A stretch of DNA of 64,000 nt. It comes from Longimonas halophila. Its GTDB lineage: Bacteria; Bacteroidota; Rhodothermia; Rhodothermales; Salinibacteraceae. The position numbers and the translations under genes were made by a program. The stretch covers positions 595,893 through 659,892 of the forward strand of contig NZ_PDEP01000001.1 of assembly GCF_002554705.1 (NCBI RefSeq). The letters run 5' to 3'. Below, piece after piece: positions 1 to 8,848 of the stretch (positions are counted from its first letter, which is position 1; the number at the start of each line of letters is the position of its first letter). The notes under the pieces were generated by a model, which searched no databases, had not been told where the DNA came from, and worked only from the letters and a program-made list of their open reading frames with translations.

Positions 1-3000
1 TGACTGGCAGCCAGGTTCTCTACGAAGTTGGAGGCTTGCCCAATGGCGAGCTGCGTGGCCAGGTCGCCACTGCTGGACCCGCCTGTTGTGCCTCCCCCAC
101 CCCCGCCCAGCAGATTATCGGCCGGGCGTCCTGTGGCAAGGTACGACAGAATGTTGGACGTCGACATGGGCGGCTCCGAGCTAAAGTTCAGATCCAGATC
201 GCCAAGGCGGCCTTCTCCATTCAGCGTAATGGCGACCTCAGTGTCTCGCGTCTCGCGGGCCCGCTGCTCATAGACCGCTGCGAATGACATCTGAGGATCG
301 TCGACGGGCCCGTTAAAGGTGAGCACCCCTTCATCGACGCGAAACACCTGCCCAAACTGCTCAACGGTGCTACGCTCCGGCACAATGTCGATGGATCCAT
401 ACAGCTCCAGGTCTTCATCGTGCGCCTTCTGGAGGTCAAGGTCACCACTGAACTGGATGTTGAGCCCCAGCGACGAGCGGGAGCGCAGCCACGTTTCACG
501 CCGAATCTCAACGGACAGGTCCATTGCCATGGCCTGATAGGCGTCGTATGCCGTTGTGTCGGCATCGGAGAGGCGTACGCCAAAGCGCCGCTCCAGGTCG
601 GCACGGTCGGCCTCTGTGAGCGCTACGGTTGCCAAGTCTGCAGCCCCGCTGGTATCGAGCTCATCGTACGAGATGTCGGCCCGCACCACCTGAATCGTAC
701 CGGTTACGCTCGGGCGCTCGGTAGTGCCCTGCACAGCCAGATCGCCGTTGATGGTGCCTTGCCGGTATGCCCGCGTATCCACCGCCTGAAAGTTGCTGGC
801 CTGCACATCCAGGTCGATCGTGCCCAGTGTGAGTTCCTCCAGCTCGACCGTGCCCGTAGCCGTCATGCGCCCTTGTCCTGCCGACCGAATTTCTGACTCG
901 GTGATGGTGATGCGGTTGTCTTGGAGACGCAGCGCGGCGCGTCCGTTCCGGTAGCGGCTGCCCAACTCCGTGAGTACCAGACTCAGGCTGTTGAGCGTGG
1001 CCTCGCCCTGTACATCGGGGTTGTTACGGGTGCCCCCAATGCGCACATTGGCCTGCATACGGCCCTGCAGATCTTGCATGACGGTGGGATCGAGGAAGGG
1101 ATCAATCCATCCAATAGCAAACGCATCCGCATTGAGGCGCAGATCCACAGGGGTATCCATGACGGATGCAGGACGAGACGTGTCGAGACGGAGGTCAATT
1201 GGGAAATCGCCTTCAACGGTGAGTGTGCTACCGTCGGCGTGGGCAAGGCGCCCCTCAATGGCAAGCCCAAAGTCGCGGTACGTCACCTGCGTATCGAGCG
1301 TCCCCACGTCTACATTTTCGCTTTGGATTGCTGCACGCAGGCGAGCATTGGCCACAGGGTCATCGGCGGGTCCGGTGAGGTCCACGTCGCCGTTGAGCGT
1401 GCCGCTGAGGCCCTCCAGCGCCATGACATCAGCAAATGGGGCCGCCTGTACGTTTTCGAGGGTGATGCCCAGATCTTGCCCTCCTTCGAAGTCAACGCGT
1501 CCGTCGATTGCAATCTGCTGATCCGAGGCCGCCAGCAGGAAGTTTCGAATCTGGAATGCGCTGCCGTCTTGCGAGAGGGCCACCGGCTGCATAAGCGACC
1601 ATGCCGATGCTCCGAGCTCCACGTCAAGCTGTTCGAGCGTGGCCCGAAGACGGTTATCTTCAGGTGACAGCGCCGACGCGGCCAGTTGTATGCGCCGATT
1701 GCTATCGATCTGCATGTCGGTGCGAACCGTGAATCCCTCGTCGGACTGGTAGGTGCCGCGTGCCTGGACGCGGTTCATGGGAATGCCTGCTGTGTTCACA
1801 TAGCGGTTTGTGGTGCGCGCTTCCATCCGGTCGAGCACGTACTCTGCATTGAACGCACCTGCAACTATGGTTTCAGACTCGCCAATGCGTGTGCCCTCGA
1901 CCAGCACGTTTTCGGCTTCAAACTGCCCGTTGAAGCGCAGCGCCTCGGCAGCCCCCTGCAAACGTCCGGTAAAGTGCCCGCGCTCCAGAGCAAGCGTCTC
2001 GAATCCGGCCAGCTCTTGCACCGGTGCCACCGAACGGACATCGGCGGTAAGGGTGATGTCGGAGTTGGTCTCCTGGCCACGTAGCTCCACAGTGCCAGTG
2101 CCGGTGGCTGTGAGCACATTCGAATCTACCTGTAGCGTGTCGAGCGACAGGCGGCCTCGTTCGTACGTTGTGCGTAGCGTGGCGGCGCTCATTTCAACGG
2201 GCCCGTAGGTACCAGTAGAGGCATCGAGGGCCGCAGTGAACTCCGCTGTTTCAGGTGCAAACCCGCGTCCGTCGAGCGTAGCCTGCAGCGCGCCCAGATT
2301 GGCTCGGAGACTGTCCTCCCCGGTTAGCGCGGCCCCATCGAACTCATCGGCTTCAACGGCCAGCGTGTAGGTGGAGTCGGCCAGGTTGGATGTCAAATCG
2401 GCGTGCAGGGTGCCCAGATCAAAGCGGGCATCGAGAGTGCTGCTCAGCTGCCCTGCCTCCGCCTGCACCGTCCACGATGCCTCGGGCAGCGCAGCCTTGT
2501 TGATGCGCGAGTCGGCAAGCGCAAGACGGCCCTCCAGGGCCAGATCGCGCAGCGCCTGCCCTGCGGCACTTAGCGCCACGGTGCCGTTAAGGTCGGTATC
2601 GAGCGTGGGCTGCCCAAGCAAAGCACCTACGTTGAGCCCTTCGATCTGGCCGTCGGTGATTTGCAGTGTAGGGCGCTCGGCAACGGGCTGCGCCGTGCCT
2701 GCAAAGGTGGTGGCTCCCTCTGGCGTGCGCAGGCGCGTGTCGAACGTGAGGCGCTCATCCGCCCCGAGCGAGGCGTTGAGCTGCGCCTCTGTAATGGATT
2801 GGTCGTTGAGCTTCGAATCCGACAGAGCCAGTGCAACCTGTCCGGTGGCTGCGCTGGTCTGCGACTGCGCCCATCGTCCGCGGATGGTGCCGGTAAGGGC
2901 GCTGGTTTGCGTGGTGTCTTGCATGAACGGACCGATGTTTACGCTACGCAGGCGGCCTTCGGTAAGCTGAAGGGCCAGCGGCGTGTCGAAGGGGCGGCCC

Positions 3001-5000
3001 GTGGCTTGGAGATCGACCCCGCCCGCATTGCTCTGCATCTGCAGCTGGGTCTGCAGCGCGCCATCGCGCAGGCGCCACGTGGTTGCCAGCGTATCGACCT
3101 GCAACTGGCCATAGGTTGTTTCTGTGATGCGGGCTTCACCCTGTAGCTGCATGGTAGCCGGAGTGAACCCTTGCCCTTCAGCCTGTAGCTGCGCGGTGAG
3201 GCGCGTGGTGGGCAGGGCGTCATCGTTCAGGAGCGCATTCAGGTTGAAGTTGGTGGTTTCGAGGCGCTCGATTGCAAAAGTTTCGCGGTCGTCAAGCGTG
3301 GTGCGGGCCGCCCCCGTAACGCGTCCGCCAACCACGGCCAAGTCGAAAGTCGACTGCACCTGCGCCCCGTTGAGGGTGGCGGCAAGGTCGAGCGTGTCGA
3401 CGGGCGTGCCGTTCAGGGTCGAGGCATACATTGACAGCTGGGCGGAGGCCGAGCGGGTTTCGGATTCGACGCCGCTCCCATTGACTTGAAGGCGCGCGTT
3501 GATGTTGGAGGTCACGCCGCTCTCGGGCAGCCACCGCTCTACGGCAAGCGCCTGCAACTGCGCGTCGAGCGCGTAGGTGGGCGTTTCGGCAAACGGCTGG
3601 GCGGTGCCGGTGCTTGTGAGCGTGGTGCCGTTGGCCTGCCCCTGGCTGCGCCACGCTACTTCGCCCTCTGTAGCGGTTGCTGCGATGCCCAGCGTATCGA
3701 TGCGTACGGTATCTACCTGCGCATCGTGCATCGCGAACGTTGCAGTGCCGCTGAGTGCGTTGTGCGAAGGTCCTGCCAGGTCGGCACGCAGTTCGGCGTT
3801 GAGACGGGTGCGCAGCCCGGCCAGTTGCGTTTCGTATCCGGTAACAGACAGATCGCTCATGTAGCGTAGCGAATCTCCGGCGGCAGGCCGACGGGCCGAG
3901 GCGTTGGCCTGCCACGTACCGCCGGTGTTGACCGATCCGGTGCCGCGCAGGCGCCACTGCGCATCTTCCTGCTCAATGTGTACGGTGCCCCGATGCACTT
4001 CGTTGGCGGCTGGAGCCAAACTGGGCACGAAGGGCACAAGATCGGCAATAGCGAGCGAATCGGCCTGCAGTGTGAAGGTGGTGGCAGACAGGGTTGTATC
4101 CAGGCTATCGGTAGAGGGCGCGAGCGGGTCGCGGGCAAACTGCACCTGACCCTGACTCCGCAGGCGGCTGCGGGGCGCATCTAACTGGAGCGCACGCACG
4201 GTGAGCCGTTCGGGCGAGAGGGCCCCACCTGCGCGCAGGGTGAGCGGAGTCGTCGTGGAGGTGGGAAGTTCGCCGCGCAGGTGCAGGGTGTCGAGCGTAG
4301 CCCGCACCGACGCACCTACATCCACATCGCGCACCGCCACCGTGAGGGGATCGATGTATGCCGTAGAGTCGGCGTCGGCGCCGTGAAAAGCGATTTCGGC
4401 GTATCCGCGCGATATGCGCGCCTGGTCGAGCTGGATGCGCAGCGGGTCGGCGGTGGAGGTATCGGGCGGCGCGTTCAGGAGCGGCTCCAGCGCCTGGGTC
4501 CAGTTCCAGGTGCTATCGGGCATTTGCATGGCATAGACCGCCGGACCGCCCACATGAGCGCGCGTCAGGTGCAGCGTGCCGCCGAGCAATGCCGGAAGGC
4601 GGTAGCCCACCTCAACCGTGTCGATGGTGGCAAGCTGTTCGCCCGATCGGGGTGCCGCGCGCAAGGTGGGTTCGTCGGATTGCTCAGGAGGAGGGGCAGA
4701 TTCCGAAGCGGCTGATTCATCAAGCGTCCACGTTACGCCATAGAGCGCAACGCCGCCCAGCCACGATCCCGATGCGCGATCTACGGTAATCGTCGTTCCA
4801 GGCACCGGGTTGAAGCGGTCGGCGGCCCACTGAGCGACATGAGTTGCGCCCCAGTCGGTCTGCAGCAGCAGAAGGACGCCCAGCAGCAGCCCAAGCATCA
4901 CAGCGAGCGTCGCCCCAGCGCCTCGCACCAGGCGCTTGCCGGTCGAGCGCGGAGCCGACGCAGGCGCTTCAGCCGAAGACGACGCTTCAGAATCGGTCAT
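1..5000 (-). CDS. tamB: TamB-like translocation/assembly protein (3' end outside window)
   Basis: An open minus-strand frame runs from an ATG at 5000 to the window edge without a stop, giving at least 1666 residues. The N-terminus has a short polar, Ser/Ala-rich stretch, then basic residues (TGKRLVRGAG) and a Leu/Val-rich membrane anchor at about residues 25-42. It continues with the AsmA/TamB-type opening (WAADRFNPVPGTTITVDRASG). The rest is the monotonous beta-rich sequence typical of TamB/DUF490 proteins, which span the periplasm from an inner-membrane anchor and are thought to feed lipid or outer-membrane proteins outward. The gene lies 164 bp downstream of a TamA/BamA-like barrel on the same strand, the usual tamA-tamB order. 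The diagnostic C-terminal domain is beyond the window, so another AsmA-like family member is possible but less likely. Confidence 0.85.
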   Translation of the reverse strand, partial: MTDSEASSSAEAPASAPRSTGKRLVRGAGATLAVMLGLLLGVLLLLQTDWGATHVAQWAADRFNPVPGTTITVDRASGSWLGGVALYGVTWTLDESAASESAPPPEQSDEPTLRAAPRSGEQLATIDTVEVGYRLPALLGGTLHLTRAHVGGPAVYAMQMPDSTWNWTQALEPLLNAPPDTSTADPLRIQLDQARISRGYAEIAFHGADADSTAYIDPLTVAVRDVDVGASVRATLDTLHLRGELPTSTTTPLTLRAGGALSPERLTVRALQLDAPRSRLRSQGQVQFARDPLAPSTDSLDTTLSATTFTLQADSLAIADLVPFVPSLAPAANEVHRGTVHIEQEDAQWRLRGTGSVNTGGTWQANASARRPAAGDSLRYMSDLSVTGYETQLAGLRTRLNAELRADLAGPSHNALSGTATFAMHDAQVDTVRIDTLGIAATATEGEVAWRSQGQANGTTLTSTGTAQPFAETPTYALDAQLQALAVERWLPESGVTSNINARLQVNGSGVESETRSASAQLSMYASTLNGTPVDTLDLAATLNGAQVQSTFDLAVVGGRVTGAARTTLDDRETFAIERLETTNFNLNALLNDDALPTTRLTAQLQAEGQGFTPATMQLQGEARITETTYGQLQVDTLATTWRLRDGALQTQLQMQSNAGGVDLQATGRPFDTPLALQLTEGRLRSVNIGPFMQDTTQTSALTGTIRGRWAQSQTSAATGQVALALSDSKLNDQSITEAQLNASLGADERLTFDTRLRTPEGATTFAGTAQPVAERPTLQITDGQIEGLNVGALLGQPTLDTDLNGTVALSAAGQALRDLALEGRLALADSRINKAALPEASWTVQAEAGQLSSTLDARFDLGTLHADLTSNLADSTYTLAVEADEFDGAALTGEDSLRANLGALQATLDGRGFAPETAEFTAALDASTGTYGPVEMSAATLRTTYERGRLSLDTLQVDSNVLTATGTGTVELRGQETNSDITLTADVRSVAPVQELAGFETLALERGHFTGRLQGAAEALRFNGQFEAENVLVEGTRIGESETIVAGAFNAEYVLDRMEARTTNRYVNTAGIPMNRVQARGTYQSDEGFTVRTDMQIDSNRRIQLAASALSPEDNRLRATLEQLDVELGASAWSLMQPVALSQDGSAFQIRNFLLAASDQQIAIDGRVDFEGGQDLGITLENVQAAPFADVMALEGLSGTLNGDVDLTGPADDPVANARLRAAIQSENVDVGTLDTQVTYRDFGLAIEGRLAHADGSTLTVEGDFPIDLRLDTSRPASVMDTPVDLRLNADAFAIGWIDPFLDPTVMQDLQGRMQANVRIGGTRNNPDVQGEATLNSLSLVLTELGSRYRNGRAALRLQDNRITITESEIRSAGQGRMTATGTVELEELTLGTIDLDVQASNFQAVDTRAYRQGTINGDLAVQGTTERPSVTGTIQVVRADISYDELDTSGAADLATVALTEADRADLERRFGVRLSDADTTAYDAYQAMAMDLSVEIRRETWLRSRSSLGLNIQFSGDLDLQKAHDEDLELYGSIDIVPERSTVEQFGQVFRVDEGVLTFNGPVDDPQMSFAAVYEQRARETRDTEVAITLNGEGRLGDLDLNFSSEPPMSTSNILSYLATGRPADNLLGGGGGGTTGGSSSGDLATQLAIGQASNFVENLAAS

Positions 5001-5163
5001 GAGGATGCAAACGGTTTACCATGAATATGAGCAGATGCAGCGCATCTGGCCCTGCTTAGCAACGGGTTACGTACGGCGCGCGTCGAGCGGTCTATGCTCT
5101 GCGTGTCGTTATCGCATCTACGTCGCTGATCCTACCTCCGTACAACAGGGGTACTGTCATCGA

Positions 5164-7365
5164 TTAGAAGGTGCGTCCAATGCCTACATGCAGCCGAAAC
5201 TGCCGTGTAAACGACGGGTCGACGGACGTTGGCGGCTGGTTATTGCGGATGGCATCGCTCACGGCCTCGGGGTCGCGTATGTCGAGCGGATCGGGGTTGA
5301 GCGGAATGGCTATGTCGAAGCGCAAGAACCCGAACGGGGTTTCGTAGCGCAGCCCTGTTCCGGCGCCAACCCGCACTGTGCCGGTTGAAGTCGCGAAGCG
5401 ATCGGCGGCATCGCTGGGCGGGGCCGGCACGAGCGTAAAGTCATGTCTGCTGAGCACAGCCGCATCAACAAAGAACGCTGTGCGCCACTCCGCCCCCAAT
5501 CCTGGAAACGGAAGCCGAAGCTCGGTGTTGAGCGCCAGCTTCGACATCCCGCCAATGGGCGTAAACAGCGACGCAGGGCCGCCGGTCTCCGACAGGTTGA
5601 CGAACTTGCCACCCGATTGGTTCAGGGGCCAGCCCCGCAGGTCGGTTCCGCCCCCTGCATAAAAAAGGACATCGTTAAAGCGGTTGCGAAAGACCGAGTT
5701 GCGCAGCGATGGCTCGGCCTGGAGCGCGGTGCGGCTCGTTCCGAATGGAAAGACACGCCCAGCAAAGAGCCGCCCGGCCAGATCAACGGCTGGAGTCAGC
5801 GGCTGGTAGGCGCTCACCTCAACCGAGAGCTTGCCGTACTGGATGCCCGAAGGCACCACAGCACCGGCCAGCTCGGCAGTGGGGCGCACCAAGAAGCCCA
5901 CCGATGGACTCACGTAATCGTCAGTACGCCCCAGGTTGGCCGACAGCGTAAACACGCTGCGGTTAAACCCCGACGAGCCATCGCTGCTAAGCGGGTCGTT
6001 CGGGTCGACAGGGCCCGACTGCAGCGCATCGGGAACGTACTGGCGACGGCGCTGCAGGCTGTGCTGCAGCGTGATGGTACGGAAGCGAAATATTTCGTAC
6101 GTAAGCCGGGTGTCGAATCCGATCGTAAACTCGTTAATGCCGAGGCGGTCTTGCTGCACCCCCGGAAGGCGCGGGTTGCGCCCAATCTCCCCAAATGGCT
6201 CTACAGCTGCCGATAAGCTGGGGCCCCAGATGTAGGGCTCGCGCAGTAGCAGACCCGCCCGAAAGCGCCGCTCGGTGACGCTACTACCGCCGGTGCCTGC
6301 CAGAAATGCAGGCAGAAAGCGAGCATCGTTTGGATAGCCTGTCTCTGCAGTTATACTCGCGGTAAAAGAGCGGGCATTGCCAAAAAAGTTACGGTGGCTC
6401 CAGCGTCCTTCTCCGGTAAAGCCCACCGCCGTGCCGTATCCAACCTCGCCAGCAAGCGTACGCATGTTGGCTTCGCGCACGCGGTAGCGGACCGTAACGA
6501 GCGAGTCGCGGGGCTGCTCGGGGACGTCGGCCAGTGCTACGCGGAACAGGTTGAGGTTAAAGAGATTGCGTTGTCCTTCTGTGAGCGCATCGGCGGAGAA
6601 CACATCGCCCGGCTCAAACGGTAGGCTGCGCTCCACCACACGACGCTCGACCGACTGCGTACCGCTGATCTGGATCTCGCCGATCCGTGCACGCGGTCCC
6701 GGATCGACAAAAAAGCGGAGGTCGGCGGTGCGCGCCTCGGTGTTGGTGGTTACGTTGGAGGTGACACGTGCAAAGGCATAGCCCTGGTTGCGCAGCCAGC
6801 GCGCAATGTCGTCTTCGAGCTGCGAGCGCTTAAACTCGGTATAGCGGCTGCCCAGTTCTACAATCGTGTTGCGCTCAAACGTTTGCCACGCTGCGCGCTG
6901 CGCGCCGGTGAAGACCTCGGCAGCGTAGCGCTCGCCCTCTGCGTCCAGAAAAAGCGCATCTTGGATGCGAAGCGGCGCCCCTTCGTTGATCGTAATAACC
7001 AGACGAATGCGATTTTCCTCTGCCTCGAACTGCGTAGCAGGGTAGTCGATGGAGGGACTGGGGAAGCCGTTATCTCGGTAGAACTGGCGCAGCCGTGCAA
7101 TATCACGCTGAAAGGTTAGCGGATCGAACCGGCGGGGCTCGGGCTGCAGCAGCGGCAGGCGACGCTTCCAGCGGTCCCACGCTGTGGGCGCCTGCGTGGC
7201 CATCTGCTGTAGGAGGCGTTCTTGGGAGAACGTTTGCCCGTCGACAAACCGCATGTCGATTCCTTGCACCTGCGTTTCCTCATTCACAAGCACCAGGGGG
7301 TCCTGGGCGTGAACCGTGAGCGTCGCACTTGCAAGCACGAGCAGCAGCACCGTGATCCCAAGCAT
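5164..7365 (-). CDS. Omp85-superfamily outer membrane protein (TamA/BamA-like)
   Basis: A 733-residue protein with a signal peptide (MLGITVLLLVLASATLTVHAQDP). POTRA-like repeats follow (YRDNGFPSPSIDY, LRIRYxx-type strands, then NQGYAFARVTSNVTTN), and then a C-terminal 16-strand-type barrel. It ends in an aromatic residue (LHVGIGRTF), as expected for BAM-recognised barrels. The strands IGEIQISGTQSVERRVVERSL and GDVFSADALTEGQRNLF are classic POTRA sequence. I chose the ATG at 7365 because it starts the signal peptide and has AGGAAG 9 nt upstream; the frame stays open to 7521. Directly downstream is tamB, so a TamA role is favoured over BamA, which usually sits beside skp/lpxD. Overall family is secure, paralogue assignment less so. 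Confidence 0.88.
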   Translation of the reverse strand: MLGITVLLLVLASATLTVHAQDPLVLVNEETQVQGIDMRFVDGQTFSQERLLQQMATQAPTAWDRWKRRLPLLQPEPRRFDPLTFQRDIARLRQFYRDNGFPSPSIDYPATQFEAEENRIRLVITINEGAPLRIQDALFLDAEGERYAAEVFTGAQRAAWQTFERNTIVELGSRYTEFKRSQLEDDIARWLRNQGYAFARVTSNVTTNTEARTADLRFFVDPGPRARIGEIQISGTQSVERRVVERSLPFEPGDVFSADALTEGQRNLFNLNLFRVALADVPEQPRDSLVTVRYRVREANMRTLAGEVGYGTAVGFTGEGRWSHRNFFGNARSFTASITAETGYPNDARFLPAFLAGTGGSSVTERRFRAGLLLREPYIWGPSLSAAVEPFGEIGRNPRLPGVQQDRLGINEFTIGFDTRLTYEIFRFRTITLQHSLQRRRQYVPDALQSGPVDPNDPLSSDGSSGFNRSVFTLSANLGRTDDYVSPSVGFLVRPTAELAGAVVPSGIQYGKLSVEVSAYQPLTPAVDLAGRLFAGRVFPFGTSRTALQAEPSLRNSVFRNRFNDVLFYAGGGTDLRGWPLNQSGGKFVNLSETGGPASLFTPIGGMSKLALNTELRLPFPGLGAEWRTAFFVDAAVLSRHDFTLVPAPPSDAADRFATSTGTVRVGAGTGLRYETPFGFLRFDIAIPLNPDPLDIRDPEAVSDAIRNNQPPTSVDPSFTRQFRLHVGIGRTF

Positions 7366-7525
7366 GCGCAAGGACTTCCTACACAACGACCTGAACAAAG
7401 CGCTATGCAGCAGCATCTGCAGCGTTGAGAGAGCTCCTGGTACCATTGGTGGGCAGAGAACGAGAAAGCAGTCAGACGAAGCGGCGGCGGACGTGTTGGA
7501 ACGTGTTGGGCATCTGCCCACGCCC

Positions 7526-8731
7526 TCAGGGCGATTTAGGAAGATGCGTATGGGGCGGTGTGCGGTGGCGTGCCATTACATGGCGATGCTCGTGAAGCGA
7601 TGCCACGACAGCCCCCAGCATAAACACGATACCGGAAAAGTAGACCCAGAACACAAAGGCTACCATCAGGCCAAAGGTGTTGCCGAGCGCCGAAAAGCTC
7701 TCGGCTCCCATGGCGTATCGATCAAACTGGCCCACGTACACAGCGTAGTAGGTAAATGCATATTTGAGTATCTCCCAGATGCCGGCAGCCAGGGTGGCCC
7801 CAACCAGCGCACTACGCTTGCGCGGATGCGGCAAGGGCACCAGGTAGTACAGCTGGAAGAACATGGCTGTGGTAATCAAAAACGGCAGCATAACTGCAAG
7901 TCCACCGGCTAACCAGCGTAGCACTTCAAGCAGCCAGGGCGCCCGGATGCCCCACGCAATGAGGGTGGAGGTGCTAATCTGCGTAGTGGCCAGGAAGGAG
8001 AGCAAAATGGTGGCGAGGAAGAGCAGGCCTACTTGCCCAACCATGCGCATGTCGAACAGATATCCGCTGAGAATCGACCGGCCCTCGTGCCATGTCTGTG
8101 CAAACGCATTTCGCACAGCAATACGCAATGTAATGAAGAGCGAGAACGCCGACAAAAACAATCCTACGCCGCCAAGTCCGATTACAGCACCACTGGCGTC
8201 TTGCAGTTGCGTAAGAAACGATATCACCTGTTCCTCCTGACTCACCGGCAGAAAGTCGCGCACCACACCCATCACCGCGTTGAAAGCTGTATCGCCCCGT
8301 AGCACGCGCCCCAAGAGCCCGATACCCAGAATAAGGATAGGCACGATAGTGATAAGCACCTTAAATGCAATAGCTTGCGACCAAAGAACTACGTCTTTAC
8401 GCTGCAGCTCTTGGATGAGACCGTAGATATAATACAGCGCAACGGTCTGCACGTGCTGTCTCCACGATGTCGAGAATACCGCAGATCGGACGCCCGAAGG
8501 CGCCTGCCCTGCTCCAGGCACCTCATTGCGCTGCCCCGCGCTGCCATGAGGCGATGACGACGCCTCTAATGGGGCGGTACGACGCACCGCATCATTTAGG
8601 CGCTGGTCATCGGGGGGCACGGAAGACCGCGCTGCATGCTCTTTAGGACCCGAACTTCCAGAGCCTGAACTCGTGGTTGGTTCAGGTGCCTCCGAGGCAT
8701 CGTCCGGTGCGGTGGGGGATGTGGAGCTCAT
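7526..8731 (-). CDS. YihY/UPF0761-family inner membrane protein
   Basis: About 401 residues from MSSTSPTAPD. The first ~110 residues are Ser/Pro/Glu-rich and probably disordered. The rest carries about six membrane helices with YihY-family signatures: SQAIAFKVLITIVPILILGIG, the long loop with GDTAFNAVMGVVRDFLPVS, then FNLMVAFVFWVYFS-like helices near the C-terminus (VAFVFWVYFSGIVFMLGAVV). The family was once annotated as RNase BN, but members are now regarded as membrane proteins of unknown transport or envelope function. The frame extends to 8812, but the ATG at 8731 begins the plausible disordered N-terminus. It lies between the porin-like gene and tamA on the same strand, so it may share their transcription. 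Confidence 0.85.
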   Translation of the reverse strand: MSSTSPTAPDDASEAPEPTTSSGSGSSGPKEHAARSSVPPDDQRLNDAVRRTAPLEASSSPHGSAGQRNEVPGAGQAPSGVRSAVFSTSWRQHVQTVALYYIYGLIQELQRKDVVLWSQAIAFKVLITIVPILILGIGLLGRVLRGDTAFNAVMGVVRDFLPVSQEEQVISFLTQLQDASGAVIGLGGVGLFLSAFSLFITLRIAVRNAFAQTWHEGRSILSGYLFDMRMVGQVGLLFLATILLSFLATTQISTSTLIAWGIRAPWLLEVLRWLAGGLAVMLPFLITTAMFFQLYYLVPLPHPRKRSALVGATLAAGIWEILKYAFTYYAVYVGQFDRYAMGAESFSALGNTFGLMVAFVFWVYFSGIVFMLGAVVASLHEHRHVMARHRTPPHTHLPKSP

Positions 8732-8848
8732 GCAAGCAGTTAGTTGGATGCGCGTACACACGCTGCAACCCTGTGTCTTACGTACGGTTCTGCGGAGACG
8801 TTTTTGCTCCAAACGGCTCCAACGCTTTACACGAGCAGCATGTGTGCA